A stretch of 64,000 nucleotides of DNA from Bacillus methanolicus PB1 (GTDB taxonomy: Bacteria > Bacillota > Bacilli > Bacillales > Cytobacillaceae). Below, in pieces: positions 8,585-19,681 of this stretch (position 1 is its first letter; each line of letters begins with the position of its first letter). The notes beneath the pieces are model-generated. The model did no database searches. It saw only the letters and a program-made list of their open reading frames with translations, and was not told the origin of the DNA. The translations under genes and the position numbers were made by a program. The DNA lies in contig NZ_AFEU01000001.1 of assembly GCF_000262755.1 (NCBI RefSeq), forward strand, positions 186,001-250,000. Reading direction: 5' to 3'.

Positions 8585-9499
8585 CTATATATTTTTTAAA
8601 ACTTTTTCGGGTTTCATAAACCCTTTTTTCAAAGGATGCAGTTTGTAAATAGCTAACGCTATCCCCGTTTTTGTTTCAAAAACGACAGGCCCTTCCAAAT
8701 TTTCTAAATGTTTAGGAGTGCTTAAAACAGCACCATTTTTTACTTTCTCTGCTACTTTATCATCTAATTGATATTTCGGCAAATGAGACAGCGCAGCTTC
8801 AATTGGAAATAGAGCTTCAGAAATTGTTTCATCATCAATCATTGCCTGAATTTGTTCAAAGGTCAGAGAATCAGCCAAGGTGAAACTTGCTGATTGAATT
8901 CTGATTAAATCAGACATATGGGCAGGGTAGCCAAGTTTTTCACCGATCATAACAGCAAGTGTTCTTATATAAGTACCTTTGCTGCATGTAACGCGGAAAC
9001 GGAAAGCCACCGTCTCGCCTTCAAAAATGTTTCTGTCATCCAGAAGGTCAATTGAATAAATGGTTACCTTTCTGCTTGGCCGTTCTACTTCGATTCCTTG
9101 TCTTGCATATTCATATAGGCGTTTGCCATTGACTTTTACGGCAGAGTACATAGGAGGTTTCTGGACAATTTCACCTTTTAAAGTATGCAAGACTTGAACG
9201 ATCTCTTCTCTTGTAAATTTTTTTGTACCTGAAATTAGATCAACAATGTCCCCTGAAGCATCTTCAGTTGTTGTTGAATAGCCGATCGTCACTTCCCCCT
9301 CATACGTTTTTCCGGCTTCTGTTATGTATTCCGCTACTTTTGTTGCTTTGCCTATGCATATAGGTAATACTCCATTAACATCCGGGTCCAATGTTCCCGT
9401 GTGCCCGATTTTTTTGATTTTGAGCATTTTTCGAAGCTTATAAACACAATCATGGGAAGTCATTCCTTTTGGCTTGAAAAGCGGTAAAATACCATCCAC
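8585..9499 (-). CDS. truB: tRNA pseudouridine-55 synthase
   Basis: Isomerises U55 in the T-loop of tRNAs. The 304-residue protein has the catalytic motif GHTGTLDPDVNG, in which Asp38 should be the nucleophile, and the KPPMYSAVKVNGKRLYEYAR block. A PUA-like C-terminal region follows. The start appears to be GTG at 9497-9499, after AAGGGGG at a somewhat long spacing. It is separated from rbfA by palindromic repeat R2. Confidence 0.95.
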   Translation of the reverse strand: MDGILPLFKPKGMTSHDCVYKLRKMLKIKKIGHTGTLDPDVNGVLPICIGKATKVAEYITEAGKTYEGEVTIGYSTTTEDASGDIVDLISGTKKFTREEIVQVLHTLKGEIVQKPPMYSAVKVNGKRLYEYARQGIEVERPSRKVTIYSIDLLDDRNIFEGETVAFRFRVTCSKGTYIRTLAVMIGEKLGYPAHMSDLIRIQSASFTLADSLTFEQIQAMIDDETISEALFPIEAALSHLPKYQLDDKVAEKVKNGAVLSTPKHLENLEGPVVFETKTGIALAIYKLHPLKKGFMKPEKVLKNI

Positions 9500-9539
9500 T
9501 TATTAAAAGCCCCCTTTGTAAGGAAAATCATCGTAAAAA

Positions 9540-9660
9540 AGAGGCTGTCTCAAAGGCTAAGGGTCAGACTCCATAATACAATATATAGGACATAATGTTG
9601 GATAAATGTGCTATATATTGATAAATGCACATGGGGTCAGACCCTTATGAGACAGCCTCT
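9540..9660 (-). repeat. Long palindromic repeat R2 (GAGGCTGTCTCA ends, GGGTCAGACCC arms)
   Basis: About 120 bp, nearly its own reverse complement. The termini are GAGGCTGTCTCA and TGAGACAGCCTC. Inside them are GGGTCAGACTC and GGGGTCAGACCC facing each other, and a CAATATATAGG / CTATATATTG core. Its last two bases form part of the rbfA TAG stop. On the transcribed strand the closing stem is followed by six T, so the whole element can behave as a terminator-like hairpin. Repeat R5 at 27344-27465 is a near-identical copy in the opposite orientation. No open reading frame, so it is non-autonomous if mobile. Confidence 0.85.
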
Positions 9661-10030
9661 ATTCCTCATTCCGGTCTTCTTTCGATTTTTCCTCATTATG
9701 AATTTGATGAAGCAATGATTCGATTCGATTTCCGTAGTCAATGGATTCATCAAATTCAAAAATGATTTCAGGTGTTTTGCGCAAACGAATGCGCTGTCCG
9801 ATTTCTGAGCGGATAAATCCCTTTGCCTTTGCCAAGCCTTTTAGGGTATTTTCCCTTTGCTCTTCATCACCTAAAATCGAAATAAAAACCTTTGCCTGCT
9901 GGAGATCACCGGTTACTTGGACATCGGTTACAGTAACAAACCCGACCCGCGGGTCCTTTATTTTTCTCCCGATGATGTCGCCAAGTTCTTTTTTCATTTG
10001 TTCTCCAACACGGTTTGCTCTAAGGTTCAT
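9659..10030 (-). CDS. rbfA: 30S ribosome-binding factor A
   Basis: Assembly factor for the 30S subunit, needed for 16S rRNA 5'-end maturation and cold growth. It has 123 residues with a KH-like fold; recognisable parts are [17 protein letters not shown] at the N-terminus, [13 protein letters not shown] and [19 protein letters not shown]. The charged C-terminal tail ([11 protein letters not shown]) differs from the B. subtilis tail. The TAG stop uses the outermost bases of repeat R2, so the 3' end of the gene may have been reshaped by that element. Confidence 0.95.
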   Translation of the reverse strand: MNLRANRVGEQMKKELGDIIGRKIKDPRVGFVTVTDVQVTGDLQQAKVFISILGDEEQRENTLKGLAKAKGFIRSEIGQRIRLRKTPEIIFEFDESIDYGNRIESLLHQIHNEEKSKEDRNEE

Positions 10031-10127
10031 TTCACTTCACCTCGTTCTGTCACGTCTAACCGGGTAGCTTTCGATTATTGGAAAACTCCTTTCGCTAAGC
10101 TTAACAAGCAAACAAAATTAATCTGAT

Positions 10128-10409
10128 TCACAACCATTCAATTTCGGTGATTGTCCGTTCAATTTCTGGAAAGGAGTCAATTAATCTCAAAGCATTTTGC
10201 AGTTCCTGTTCTGCTGAAACCTTTGCGGATGAAACGGCAACGACGGCAATTTTTGTACGCTGCCAAACATCTTGATGACCGACTTCCGCAACGGAAATAT
10301 TAAATTTTTGCTTTAAGCGCATGAGTATGCGCTTGAGCACTGCCCTTTTCTCTTTCAGTGAAGAAGCATCATAAATAATGCATTCACATTCAGCCAAGCC
10401 GATAATCAT
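10128..10409 (-). CDS. ylxP: YlxP, DUF503 family protein
   Basis: 93-residue DUF503 protein, first residues [22 protein letters not shown]. The family sits next to rbfA and infB in many Firmicutes and a ribosome-maturation role is suspected, not shown. The start codon shares one base with the infB stop (TAATG arrangement), so translation is coupled. Roughly 100 bp before rbfA. Confidence 0.92.
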   Translation of the reverse strand: MIIGLAECECIIYDASSLKEKRAVLKRILMRLKQKFNISVAEVGHQDVWQRTKIAVVAVSSAKVSAEQELQNALRLIDSFPEIERTITEIEWL

Positions 10410-12637
10410 TACTGTTCAACTTCTTCCATTATGAACGCTTCAATGATGTCGCCCTCTTTAATATCATTGAAATTCTTAATGGTAATACCGCACTCATAAC
10501 CTTGGTTTACCTCTTTTGCATCATCTTTATAACGTTTCAAGGCATCAATTGTACCTTCAAAGATGACGATACCGTCACGAATTAAGCGAACACCGCTGTC
10601 GCGTGTAATTTTTCCATCTGTAACATAACAACCTGCAATTGTTCCAATTTTCGACACTTTGAACGTTTGGCGCACTTCTGCTTGGCCAATCGTTTTTTCT
10701 TCAAATTCGGGTTCAAGCATTCCTTTCATTGCGGCTTCAATTTCTTCAATTGCTTTGTAAATGATTCGGTGCAAGCGAATGTCCACTTTTTCCTCTTCAG
10801 CTGCACGTTTGGCGTTTACGTCAGGACGAACATTAAAACCGATCACAATTGCATTTGAAGCGGCAGCAAGTGTTATATCTGATTCGGTAATGGCACCAAC
10901 GCCCGAGTGGATGATTCTGATATTAACTCCTTCGACATCAATTTTTTGCAATGATGCGGCAAGAGCTTCTGCAGACCCTTGCACGTCTGCTTTAATAATA
11001 ACGTTTAGATCTTTCATTTCCCCTTGTTTCATTTGTTCAAACAATGATTCAAGGCTCACTCTTGATTTTTCGCCGCGTTGTTCCTGTAACGCTTTTTGTG
11101 CACGCGCTTCGCCAATTTGACGAGCTGTTTTCTCATCATCAAACACAACAAAACGATCGCCGGCTTGCGGAACATCGTTCAATCCGGTAATTTCAACCGG
11201 TGTAGACGGCCCTGCCTCTTTTACGCGGCGGCCCATATCGTTTACCATGGCGCGCACACGTCCGAACGTATTTCCGACAACAATCGGAGATCCCACTTTC
11301 AACGTTCCGTTTTGTACTAACAGAGTAGCAACCGATCCCCGGCCTTTATCAAGCTGTGCCTCAATAACGGTACCAACGGCATTTCGGTTAGGATTCGCTT
11401 TATACTCTTCAACTTCACTTACAAGCAAAATCATTTCCAGCAGTTCATCAATTCCTTCACCTTTCAGTGCAGAAATCTGAACAAAAATGGTGTCTCCGCC
11501 CCAGGCTTCTGGAACTAATCCGTGCTCTGTCAATTCCTGCATGACCCGGTCCGGATTTGCATCTGGTTTATCGATTTTATTTACCGCTACAATAATTGGA
11601 ACGTTAGCAGCTTTCGCATGGTTAATGGCCTCAACTGTTTGCGGCATGACTCCATCGTCTGCAGCAACGACAAGAATTGTAATATCGGTAATGCTTGCTC
11701 CCCTTGCACGCATCGTCGTAAAGGCGGCATGTCCCGGTGTATCAAGAAACGTGATTTTTTTTCCGTTTTTTACAACTTGATAAGCACCGATATGCTGTGT
11801 AATACCGCCGGCCTCTTGAGCAGTTACTTTCGAATGCCGAATTGAATCTAATAGAGTTGTTTTGCCGTGATCAACGTGGCCCATGATCGTTACAACCGGA
11901 GGCCTTTCGACAAGGTCTTTTTCATCATCTTTTGTAAAGTAGATTTCGAGGTCTGTCGTATCGACTTGGATCTCTTCTTCCACTTCCACCCCATAATCAC
12001 TGGCTATCAATTCAATTGCATCTTTATCAAGATCTTGATTGATTGTTGCCATGACACCGAGCATAAATAGTTTCTTTATGATTTCAGAAGGCTCCCTATG
12101 CAGCTTTTTCGCAAGCTCTGCAACTGTTAAAGATCCTGTAAATGTAATTTTTGAAGGCAGCTCTTTTTCTTTTTTCTTTTGAGGCTGAACTTGATGCGAT
12201 TGATAATTCTTGCCTTTGTTATGATTATTTTTTTGTTTATTATTGCTGTTCTTATTTTTATTTTTGTTTAACACCTTTTTTTCTTTTGACTGAATTTCTT
12301 GATCGTGCTTTTTGCCTTCTTTTATTTTAGGGACAGGTTTCACTTTTACACGGTTCGGATTAATATTTTTTTCATCTTCTTCTTCAAAGGAAACAGCCTT
12401 CGCTTTCAGAACGGGTTTCTGCTGATTATTGGTTCGAGGCTGTTGTTGTTTGCCTTGTATTTGTGTTTTTTTCTCTTCCTTTTTTATATACACTCCGTCC
12501 AATTTTTTAATCGTCTCTTCTTCTAGTGTTGCCATGTGATTTTTTACATCAATATTCATATCTTTTAATTTTGATATGACATCTTTGCTTGAAATATTAT
12601 GTTTTTTCGCATATTCGTAAACTCGCGTTTTACTCAT
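10409..12637 (-). CDS. infB: Translation initiation factor IF-2
   Basis: GTPase that brings fMet-tRNA to the 30S subunit and promotes subunit joining. Order in the 742-residue protein: N-terminal helical IF2N domain ([16 protein letters not shown]), a low-complexity linker (about 50-160, especially Lys/Asn-rich at 120-150), a second IF2N domain, the G domain with G1 GHVDHGKT (253-260), DTPGHAAFT and NKIDK, then the beta-barrel and fMet-tRNA-binding C-terminal domains. The linker is variable in all bacteria. Followed without gap by ylxP. Confidence 0.97.
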   Translation of the reverse strand: MSKTRVYEYAKKHNISSKDVISKLKDMNIDVKNHMATLEEETIKKLDGVYIKKEEKKTQIQGKQQQPRTNNQQKPVLKAKAVSFEEEDEKNINPNRVKVKPVPKIKEGKKHDQEIQSKEKKVLNKNKNKNSNNKQKNNHNKGKNYQSHQVQPQKKKEKELPSKITFTGSLTVAELAKKLHREPSEIIKKLFMLGVMATINQDLDKDAIELIASDYGVEVEEEIQVDTTDLEIYFTKDDEKDLVERPPVVTIMGHVDHGKTTLLDSIRHSKVTAQEAGGITQHIGAYQVVKNGKKITFLDTPGHAAFTTMRARGASITDITILVVAADDGVMPQTVEAINHAKAANVPIIVAVNKIDKPDANPDRVMQELTEHGLVPEAWGGDTIFVQISALKGEGIDELLEMILLVSEVEEYKANPNRNAVGTVIEAQLDKGRGSVATLLVQNGTLKVGSPIVVGNTFGRVRAMVNDMGRRVKEAGPSTPVEITGLNDVPQAGDRFVVFDDEKTARQIGEARAQKALQEQRGEKSRVSLESLFEQMKQGEMKDLNVIIKADVQGSAEALAASLQKIDVEGVNIRIIHSGVGAITESDITLAAASNAIVIGFNVRPDVNAKRAAEEEKVDIRLHRIIYKAIEEIEAAMKGMLEPEFEEKTIGQAEVRQTFKVSKIGTIAGCYVTDGKITRDSGVRLIRDGIVIFEGTIDALKRYKDDAKEVNQGYECGITIKNFNDIKEGDIIEAFIMEEVEQ

Positions 12638-12656
12638 ATTTTCACCCCCGCTAAAA

Positions 12657-12959
12657 TTAATCGAGCAACGTCATCAGTTTTTTCGCAAATCCTTCATCTA
12701 AAATGGCTGCGACTACGCGGGCTTCTTTTCCAATTGCTTGACCGAGCAGATATCGGTTTTCAACCATTTTATATGGGACGTGATAGGACCCGCATTTATC
12801 TGTAATCTTCTTTTTTGTATTGGCTGATGCATCTCTTGCCAATATAACGAGCTTTGCTTTACCGCTTCTTATTTCCTTAACGGTAAGTTCTTCGCCCGAA
12901 ATGATTTTACGAGCTCGATTGGCCAAGCCAAGCAATGACATCCATTGATTTGAATTCAT
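12657..12959 (-). CDS. ylxQ: YlxQ, L7Ae-type RNA-binding protein
   Basis: 100-residue L7Ae/L30e/S12e/Gadd45-fold protein, with [16 protein letters not shown] near the N-terminus and the K-turn-binding region [13 protein letters not shown]-turn binding of family members is established; the cellular target is not. Its start overlaps the ylxR stop by one base and infB follows 19 bp later, so it belongs to the nusA-infB operon. Confidence 0.93.
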   Translation of the reverse strand: MNSNQWMSLLGLANRARKIISGEELTVKEIRSGKAKLVILARDASANTKKKITDKCGSYHVPYKMVENRYLLGQAIGKEARVVAAILDEGFAKKLMTLLD

Positions 12960-13240
12960 CAGGATAGTCGTTTCTCCTTCTCAATAAGCTCCAGGAGCTC
13001 ATCATATATTGTCTCATCTATCGTTGTTTGCAAATGATTTGCCAAAATATTTTTTTTCTTTGCCAGAAGGATAGCTTCCTTATCCTTAGACAGGTAAGCT
13101 CCCCGTCCGGATTTTTTCCCTGTTGGATCAATGGATACCGCGCCTTCTTTAGAGCGAACGATGCGAACGAGTTCTTTTTTCGGTTTCATTTCACCAGTTG
13201 CAACACATTTACGCATTGGAACTTTTTTTTGTTTGTTCAC
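12959..13240 (-). CDS. ylxR: YlxR, DUF448 nucleic-acid-binding protein
   Basis: Small DUF448 protein with the signature [20 protein letters not shown] and [14 protein letters not shown]. It is always found between nusA and infB in Firmicutes; the family is reported to bind nucleic acid or RNase P RNA, the exact role being unsettled. The GTG at 13238-13240 lies six nt after GAGGTGA; an ATG two codons upstream overlaps that Shine-Dalgarno sequence and is less likely. Confidence 0.92.
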   Translation of the reverse strand: MNKQKKVPMRKCVATGEMKPKKELVRIVRSKEGAVSIDPTGKKSGRGAYLSKDKEAILLAKKKNILANHLQTTIDETIYDELLELIEKEKRLS

Positions 13241-13258
13241 GATCATTCACCTCATCCT

Positions 13259-14374
13259 TTAATCAATTGTATATTCTTCTTCGGTGTCTTTATCTTCATC
13301 AAACGTCAACAATTGTTCATTGCGCGGATAAATTCCTGCTTCACGCGCCTCTGATTCAGCCTTAATATCAATTTTCCAGCCGGTCAGCTTAGCAGCAAGG
13401 CGTGCATTTTGGCCGCGCTTTCCAATTGCAAGCGATAGCTGGTAATCAGGAACGATAACGGTTGTTGCTTTCTCTTCCTCATATACAATAACATCAAGAA
13501 CTTTTGAAGGGCTTAGCGCATTTGCAACAAAAACAACCGGATCGTCAGACCATTTAACAATATCAATTTTTTCACCTTTTAATTCGTTTACAACCGCCTG
13601 AACACGGCTTCCTTTTGGCCCGACACAAGAACCGACCGGATCTACCTCAGGATTATCGGAATGAACGGAGATTTTGGAGCGGTCTCCAGCTTCCCTGGCA
13701 ACAGACTTAATTTCAACTATACCGTCGTAAATTTCGGGAACTTCAATTTCAAATAATCTTTTTAAAAGCCCCGGATGAGTTCTGGAAACGTAGATTTGCG
13801 GTCCTTTTGTCGTTTTCTCCACCTTTGTAATATACACTTTAATACGATCATGCGGTTTGTATTGTTCATTCGGCATTTGCTCATTTGCAGGTAAAATGGC
13901 TTCAATTTTGCCGAGGCTTACATAAATGAATCTCGAATCTTGGCGCTGAACGATTCCCGTCATAATATCTTCTTCACGGTCAATAAATTCCGAATAAATA
14001 ATTCCTCTTTCAGCTTCCCGGACACGCTGGGTTACAACTTGTTTTGCAGTTTGCGCAGCAATCCGGCCAAAATCTTTCGGCGTAACTTCCAATTCAACAA
14101 TATCTTCAACTTGATAATTCGGGTTGATTTGCCGGGCGTCTTCCAATGAGATTTCGAGGCGGGGATCAAATACTTCTTCCACTACCTCTTTCCTTGCAAA
14201 TACGCGCATAGTACCATTTTCCAGATTCATGTCAATTCTCACGTTTTGAGCTTGATTAAAATTCCTGCGGTAAGCGGAAACAAGCGCTGCCTCTATCGCT
14301 TCAATCAAAACTTCACGAGAAATGCCTTTTTCTTTTTCAAGTAAATTAAGTGCATCTAATAATTCACTCGCCAT
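13259..14374 (-). CDS. nusA: Transcription termination/antitermination factor NusA
   Basis: RNA polymerase pausing and termination factor, 371 residues. Domains in order: N-terminal RNAP-binding domain (to about 130), S1 domain (from about 135, [19 protein letters not shown]), KH1 ([18 protein letters not shown]) and KH2 ([19 protein letters not shown]). The C-terminal acidic repeats of proteobacterial NusA are absent, as usual in Bacillus; a short acidic tail ends the protein. It is 57 bp behind rimP, in a classic rimP-nusA-ylxR-ylxQ-infB operon. Confidence 0.97.
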   Translation of the reverse strand: MASELLDALNLLEKEKGISREVLIEAIEAALVSAYRRNFNQAQNVRIDMNLENGTMRVFARKEVVEEVFDPRLEISLEDARQINPNYQVEDIVELEVTPKDFGRIAAQTAKQVVTQRVREAERGIIYSEFIDREEDIMTGIVQRQDSRFIYVSLGKIEAILPANEQMPNEQYKPHDRIKVYITKVEKTTKGPQIYVSRTHPGLLKRLFEIEVPEIYDGIVEIKSVAREAGDRSKISVHSDNPEVDPVGSCVGPKGSRVQAVVNELKGEKIDIVKWSDDPVVFVANALSPSKVLDVIVYEEEKATTVIVPDYQLSLAIGKRGQNARLAAKLTGWKIDIKAESEAREAGIYPRNEQLLTFDEDKDTEEEYTID

Positions 14375-14431
14375 GAGATCGTTCCCCCTTTAATCTCTAA
14401 GAAACTCTTTATTATTAAGAAAAACAATGAT

Positions 14432-14908
14432 TTATGAAAAACTGACAGCCAAACGGGCGCTGGCAATTTTACTGAACGGTATTTCAATCAGTTTTTTTCT
14501 TGTTTTTATTTTAATCTCTATTTTAACTGTTTCACTGTCAAAATGAGTTAAAATGCCTTCAAACGTTTTTTCTCCGTCAATAGGCTCATATGTTTTTATG
14601 AAAATATTTTTGCCGACCGCTTTTTCAAAGTCTTTCTCTTTCTTTAAAGGGCGTTCCGCTCCAGGTGAAGAAACTTCAAGAAAGTAGTTATGGGGGATGG
14701 GATCAATTGCATCAAGCTTTTCACTTAACTTTTCACTCACAATCCCGCATTCCTCAATATCTACTCCGGCATCCTTATCGATAAATACGCGGAGAAACCA
14801 TTCTTTTCCCTCTTTTACGTATTCGATGTCAACTAACTCCAAACCGTTTTCGTCAAGGATTGGGGTTACTAATTCTTCAACTATTTCCGATACCTTGCTC
14901 AAAGTCAT
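14432..14908 (-). CDS. rimP: Ribosome maturation factor RimP
   Basis: 30S maturation factor (YlxS), 158 residues: N-terminal alpha/beta domain with [19 protein letters not shown] and [19 protein letters not shown] in the middle, and a C-terminal Sm-like barrel. The frame stays open 28 codons upstream of the true start; I take the ATG at 14906-14908 because it follows AAGGAGGGAA and gives the length of homologues. First gene of the translation-factor operon, directly behind the polC terminator. Confidence 0.95.
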   Translation of the reverse strand: MTLSKVSEIVEELVTPILDENGLELVDIEYVKEGKEWFLRVFIDKDAGVDIEECGIVSEKLSEKLDAIDPIPHNYFLEVSSPGAERPLKKEKDFEKAVGKNIFIKTYEPIDGEKTFEGILTHFDSETVKIEIKIKTRKKLIEIPFSKIASARLAVSFS

Positions 14909-14992
14909 TTCCCTCCTTAACATACAATCTCTTACCGTCAGGAAAAAAACCGGAAAAAAATCCCGATTAAGATAATTTGTGTAAACAAACAC

Positions 14993-15016
14993 GAAAGAGT
15001 GGGTCGCCCCACTCTT
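14993..15016 (-). terminator. Rho-independent terminator of polC
   Basis: Perfect 9-bp stem AAGAGTGGG/CCCACTCTT (15008-15016 with 14995-15003) with a 4-nt loop, followed by a T-rich tail, about 100 bp after the polC stop and before rimP. Confidence 0.75.
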
Positions 15017-15114
15017 ATCAGCTAGAGTTTATTCTTAGTATATCCAAATAAAACTATACCATAAACGGATAGTTATTGCAAATGAAATCCCTTTAAGAAA
15101 GGATTGAAAGGTTT

Positions 15115-18100
15115 TTAAAAAAGTGACAATTGGTTTTGCTCGGGAAGCGCATCAAGGCATCCGTGGTTTTCCAAAAATTCTATAATCGTTTTTGAAACTT
15201 TCCCTCTCTGCTGAAGGTCTTCTTTTGACAAAAATTCTCCTTCGCTTCTTGCCTTTACAATATTTAATGCGGCATTTGTTCCCAGTCCCGGAATGGAATT
15301 GAAAGGCGGAATAAGAGAGTTTCCCTCAATAATAAATTCAGAAGCGCTTGACTTGTAAAGATCCACTTTTCTAAAAGAAAAGCCTCTTTCGCACATTTCA
15401 AGCGCCAATTCAAGCACTGTTAAAAGGTTCTTCTCCTTTGGAGAAGCTTCCATCCCTTTTGCATTAATTTCTTCAATTCGTGCACGAATAGCCTTTGGAC
15501 CGCGCGTCATCGCTTCAAGATCAAAGTCTTCAGCACGAACGGTAAAATATGCTGCATAATAAAGAAGAGGATGATGAACTTTAAAATATGCAATACGCAC
15601 TGCCATCAATACATAAGCAGCAGCGTGGGCTTTCGGGAACATGTATTTAATTTTTTTGCAAGAATCGATATACCATTCAGGAACATTGTTCTTGCGCATT
15701 TCCGCTTCCATCTCCTCTGTTAATCCCTTCCCTTTACGGACGGATTCCATAATTTTAAAGGCGAAAGCCGGTTCCAGCCCCTGATAAATAAGGTAGACCA
15801 TAATATCATCGCGGCACCCGATCACTTCGCTCAATGTACAAATATTGTTTTGAATAAGCTCCTGGGCATTTCCCAGCCAAACATCCGTCCCGTGTGATAA
15901 ACCGGAAATCTGGACAAGTTCAGAGAATGTCGTCGGCTTCGTTTCTTCGAGCATTTGCCGAACGAATCTCGTTCCAAATTCAGGAATGCCGAGTGTTCCA
16001 GTTTTACACATGATTTGTTCCTCTGTCACTCCAAGCGATTCTGTTCCGCTGAAAATTTTCATGACTTCAGGATCATCTGTCGGAATCGTTTTCGGGTCGA
16101 TTCCGCTTAAGTCTTGAAGCATGCGGATAACAGTCGGGTCATCGTGTCCGAGAATATCGAGTTTTAACAGATTATCATGAATCGAATGGAAGTCAAAATG
16201 GGTTGTCCGCCATTCGGAAGTATGGTCATCTGCCGGGTATTGGATCGGCGTAAAATCATAAATATCCATATAATCAGGAACAACGATAATTCCACCGGGG
16301 TGCTGGCCCGTCGTCCTTTTTACACCTGTTAGTCCGGAAGCCAAACGGTCGATTTCCGCTCCCCGAAGATCAAGATTGTTATCCTGCTGATATGCTTTTA
16401 CATAGCCGAATGCCGTTTTATCTGCAACCGTACCGATCGTTCCGGCGCGGTACACATTATCTTCGCCGAATAGAACCTTCGTATAGTTATGGGCTCTTGG
16501 CTGGTATTCGCCCGAAAAATTCAAGTCGATATCAGGCACCTTGTCCCCTTTGAAGCCAAGGAACGTTTCAAAAGGTATATCATGGCCGTCTTTTTTATAT
16601 TTGGCACCGCATTTTGGACAATCTTTATCCGGCAAATCAAATCCTGATCCTACCGAACCGTCATTAAAGAATTCGGAATGTTTGCATTCCGGGCATACAT
16701 AATGAGGCGGAAGCGGATTTACTTCCGTTATTTCCGTCATTGTTGCGACGAACGACGATCCTACTGATCCGCGGGAACCAACTAAATAACCATCATCTAA
16801 CGATTTTTTTACGAGTTTATGAGAAATCAGGTAAATAACGGCAAACCCGTGGCCAATAATGCTTTTTAACTCTTTTTCTAGCCGTGCTTCAACAATTTCA
16901 GGAAGAGGATCGCCATAAATTTTCTTGGCCATTTCATAACTCATTTTCCGTATTTCTTCATCCGCACCTTCAATTTTAGGAGTATATAAATCGTCTTTTA
17001 TCGGCTTAATCTGCTCGATCATATCGGCAATCTTATTCGTATTCCCGACAACAATTTCCTTCGCTTTTTCTTTACCCAAAAATGAAAAAGCATCAAGCAT
17101 TTCATTTGTCGTGCGGAAATAAACATCAGGCAGCTGGTGGCGGTTTAACGGATTGGCTCCCCCTTGAGAACTTACGAGAATTTTTCGGTATATTTTATCA
17201 TGCCGGTTTAAGTAATGGACATTACCGGTAGCGACTACCGGTTTGTTCAGCTTTTCCCCTAGCTTTACAATATTTCCAATGATTTCTTCCAATGCTTTTT
17301 CATCACGTATAAGCTCCATTTCAATGAGCGGGGCATACACATCTTTCGGGTGTACTTCCAAGTAATCATAAAATTGAGCAATCTCCTCTACCTCTTCCGG
17401 CGCTTTTTGCATCATGCCTTCAAATACTTCGCCTTTGTCACAGCCGGATCCGACTAAAATCCCTTCGCGGTGCAATTGAAGCTGGGATCTCGGAATTCGT
17501 GGAACCCGATAGAAATAATCAATGTGGGAAATCGATACAAGTTTAAACAAATTTTTCAGACCTGTTTCATTTTGCGCTAGAAGAGTGCAATGAAACGGGC
17601 GGGCGCGCTGATACGCATTTCCTTGGCCCAATGTATCATTTAATTGATCATGGTACTCAATCCCTTTTTCATTGGCATCTTTCAGCATTTTAATTAAAAG
17701 ATAACCGGTTGCTTCTGCGTCATAAATGGCCCGGTGGTGCTGGGTGAGTTCGACATCGAATTTTTTTGCCAGTGTGTTTAGCCGGTGGTTTTTTAATTCA
17801 GGATACAGAAACCTGGCTAATTCCAGAGTATCTATGACCGGATTGGCAACCTTTCCGATGCCGATGTTTTTATAGCCGACATTTAAAAATCCAATATCAA
17901 AAGATGCGTTGTGAGCTACTAGCACACCGTCGCCTGCCCAGGAATGGAATCTTCTCAAAACGTCATCCACTTCGGGTGCATTTTTGACCATATCATCCGT
18001 TATTCCTGTCAATTCTATCGTTGTTGCCGAAAGCGGATGATGCGGGTTGGCAAACGACTCAAATCGGTCGATAATTTCTCCATTTTGAATTTTAACCGCA

Positions 18101-19434
18101 GCCAGTTCGATAATTGTGTCATATACAGCAGACAAACCCGTTGTCTCGACGTCAAATACGATAAAAGTTTCTTCCGAGAGTATTCGGTGTGCACTGTTAT
18201 AGGCAATTGGAACTCCGTCATCAACTAAATTGGCTTCAAGTCCATACAAAATTTTGATATCATTCTTTTTCCCCGCCCCAAATGCCTCAGGAAAAGATTG
18301 AACTACTGCATGGTCAGTAATGGCAATTGCTTTATGCCCCCATTTTTTCGCTTGGGCCACTAACGTGCTTACAGATGTAACGGCATCCATTTGGCTCATA
18401 GGAGTATGCAGGTGAAGTTCAACCCGTTTTTCTCCTTCAGGCGCGGTGTCTTTTCTTTCAATCGGTTTTATTTCGTTTATATCGTTTCCGATCATGACAA
18501 GATCCCGGACAAATGTATCGTTTTGAATGCTGCCCCTGACTTTCAGCCACATTCCCTTTTTCACGCGCTGAAACTTTTCTGCATCTTCTTTATCCCTTGA
18601 AAACATTTTGACAAGAATCGAGCCTGTGTAATCCGTAATTTTGAAGTTTAATAGAGTTCTTCCGCTTTTTAGCTCTTTCGTATCAACATCGAAAACATAC
18701 CCTTCAATGGCAACTCTTCGTTCTTCTTCAACGATTTCTTCGAGTTTTCTAAAATCGGAATCGTCTTTAATTGTCAGCCCGATCATAAGCGGACCATTTT
18801 CCGACTCAATCCCCTGTTCTGTTTCGGCTTCCTTCTTCTGCATTTCAGCAAGAGCTTGAAGCCCTCTTTCCTGATCTTCTTTTTCTTTGGCCAGCAGAAA
18901 CTCATGATATTCTTCATTAGATTCGTTCGAAATTTCGATATCGATTGTTAAAAGGGGAAATCCGAATGTTTGATAAATGTTCGTGATCATGCCGGCATAT
19001 TTCTTTTTTAACGCAAGACCTTCAGCTTCATTTCTGGCTTGAATAATTAGTTTATTTCCTTGAACTCTTGGAATTTGTTCATTTAATAATTTTAAAAGCG
19101 GCGGAGAGATCCCGTCAATTTCTTGAATACAGTTTTTCCAATAATCAATGATGAGCTCGTCTTTAATTTCTTGATTGGAAACTTTTATTGAAAATGAGAT
19201 ATTGGCAATTTGTGAGAATGATTTTTCCAGCTGTGCGGTAAAACGGCGAAAAACATTGCAGGGGATGATTTTTTCAAAAAGAAAATGAAAATGCCATTTT
19301 TTAGCTTTCTTTTCGATCATGACTTTTTCGATTTCCGCGTTGTGAAAATACTTTACAAACGCATCTTCAGTCAACTGCAGCTGCTGGAGCAAGAGTTGGA
19401 ATCGCTCTTTCTTGCCTGAGGCTTTCTCGCTCAT
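15115..19434 (-). CDS. polC: DNA polymerase III PolC-type alpha subunit
   Basis: Replicative polymerase of low-GC Gram-positives, 1439 residues, matching the family length. Order: N-terminal and OB regions, split PHP domain beginning with [11 protein letters not shown] (about 335-350), inserted DEDD 3'-5' proofreading exonuclease with VFDVETTG (about 424-431), a zinc-binding segment (CPECKH and CPKCGA, near 910-940), the polymerase core with [12 protein letters not shown] (about 965) and the C-terminal fingers and tau-binding region ending QNQLSLF. That end resembles a clamp-binding motif. It seems to have its own extended -10 promoter and its own terminator, as a single-gene unit between proS and rimP. 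Confidence 0.97.
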   Translation of the reverse strand: MSEKASGKKERFQLLLQQLQLTEDAFVKYFHNAEIEKVMIEKKAKKWHFHFLFEKIIPCNVFRRFTAQLEKSFSQIANISFSIKVSNQEIKDELIIDYWKNCIQEIDGISPPLLKLLNEQIPRVQGNKLIIQARNEAEGLALKKKYAGMITNIYQTFGFPLLTIDIEISNESNEEYHEFLLAKEKEDQERGLQALAEMQKKEAETEQGIESENGPLMIGLTIKDDSDFRKLEEIVEEERRVAIEGYVFDVDTKELKSGRTLLNFKITDYTGSILVKMFSRDKEDAEKFQRVKKGMWLKVRGSIQNDTFVRDLVMIGNDINEIKPIERKDTAPEGEKRVELHLHTPMSQMDAVTSVSTLVAQAKKWGHKAIAITDHAVVQSFPEAFGAGKKNDIKILYGLEANLVDDGVPIAYNSAHRILSEETFIVFDVETTGLSAVYDTIIELAAVKIQNGEIIDRFESFANPHHPLSATTIELTGITDDMVKNAPEVDDVLRRFHSWAGDGVLVAHNASFDIGFLNVGYKNIGIGKVANPVIDTLELARFLYPELKNHRLNTLAKKFDVELTQHHRAIYDAEATGYLLIKMLKDANEKGIEYHDQLNDTLGQGNAYQRARPFHCTLLAQNETGLKNLFKLVSISHIDYFYRVPRIPRSQLQLHREGILVGSGCDKGEVFEGMMQKAPEEVEEIAQFYDYLEVHPKDVYAPLIEMELIRDEKALEEIIGNIVKLGEKLNKPVVATGNVHYLNRHDKIYRKILVSSQGGANPLNRHQLPDVYFRTTNEMLDAFSFLGKEKAKEIVVGNTNKIADMIEQIKPIKDDLYTPKIEGADEEIRKMSYEMAKKIYGDPLPEIVEARLEKELKSIIGHGFAVIYLISHKLVKKSLDDGYLVGSRGSVGSSFVATMTEITEVNPLPPHYVCPECKHSEFFNDGSVGSGFDLPDKDCPKCGAKYKKDGHDIPFETFLGFKGDKVPDIDLNFSGEYQPRAHNYTKVLFGEDNVYRAGTIGTVADKTAFGYVKAYQQDNNLDLRGAEIDRLASGLTGVKRTTGQHPGGIIVVPDYMDIYDFTPIQYPADDHTSEWRTTHFDFHSIHDNLLKLDILGHDDPTVIRMLQDLSGIDPKTIPTDDPEVMKIFSGTESLGVTEEQIMCKTGTLGIPEFGTRFVRQMLEETKPTTFSELVQISGLSHGTDVWLGNAQELIQNNICTLSEVIGCRDDIMVYLIYQGLEPAFAFKIMESVRKGKGLTEEMEAEMRKNNVPEWYIDSCKKIKYMFPKAHAAAYVLMAVRIAYFKVHHPLLYYAAYFTVRAEDFDLEAMTRGPKAIRARIEEINAKGMEASPKEKNLLTVLELALEMCERGFSFRKVDLYKSSASEFIIEGNSLIPPFNSIPGLGTNAALNIVKARSEGEFLSKEDLQQRGKVSKTIIEFLENHGCLDALPEQNQLSLF

Positions 19435-19495
19435 CTTTCTCTCTCCTATCTATAAAAATTAATACCTTGTATTTGGCTCAATATAAACAAAGGTA

Positions 19496-19504
19496 ATTAT
19501 AACA
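19496..19504 (-). promoter_or_regulatory. Candidate extended -10 promoter of polC
   Basis: TGTTATAAT on the minus strand (complement of 19496-19504) is a perfect extended -10 element (TGn plus TATAAT), 62 bp before the polC start. The -35 region is poor (CTGTTG at 17 bp). It lies on the polC side of repeat R3, so R3 could terminate proS transcription and polC could start afresh. Confidence 0.5.
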
Positions 19505-19550
19505 TAAAGTGAAACTTCCAACAGTGCCTCGTTTTCTGAATCATTCAGGC

Positions 19551-19680
19551 AAAAGGGGCTGACTCATTAGCAAAAGGGTCAGACCCCTCCCAAAAACAAT
19601 ATATTGACAAACTCTGAAAAAACAATTCTATATATTGTCATTTCTGGAGGGAGTCAGACCCTTATGAGTCAGCCCTTTTC
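19551..19680 (-). repeat. Long palindromic repeat R3 (GGGGCTGACTCA ends, GGGTCAGACCC arms)
   Basis: About 130 bp. The termini AAAAGGGGCTGACTCATTAG and CTTATGAGTCAGCCCTTTTC are inverted copies. Inside are AAGGGTCAGACCCCTCC and GGAGGGAGTCAGACCC, then CAATATATTG and CTATATATTG. It starts one or two bases after the proS stop. It shares the GGGTCAGACCC arms with R2 and R5, but its ends differ (GGGGCTGACTCA against GAGGCTGTCTCA), so there are at least two subfamilies. Confidence 0.85.
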
Positions 19681-19681
19681 A

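Noticed and set aside
9540-9660. R2 as a CRISPR-type or riboswitch element
   Set aside because: It is a single palindrome without spaced direct repeats and lies behind, not before, a gene; near-identical copies elsewhere point to a dispersed repeat.
14909-14992. N-terminal extension of RimP by 28 residues
   Set aside because: The open frame continues, but the inner ATG has a near-perfect Shine-Dalgarno sequence and gives the family length.
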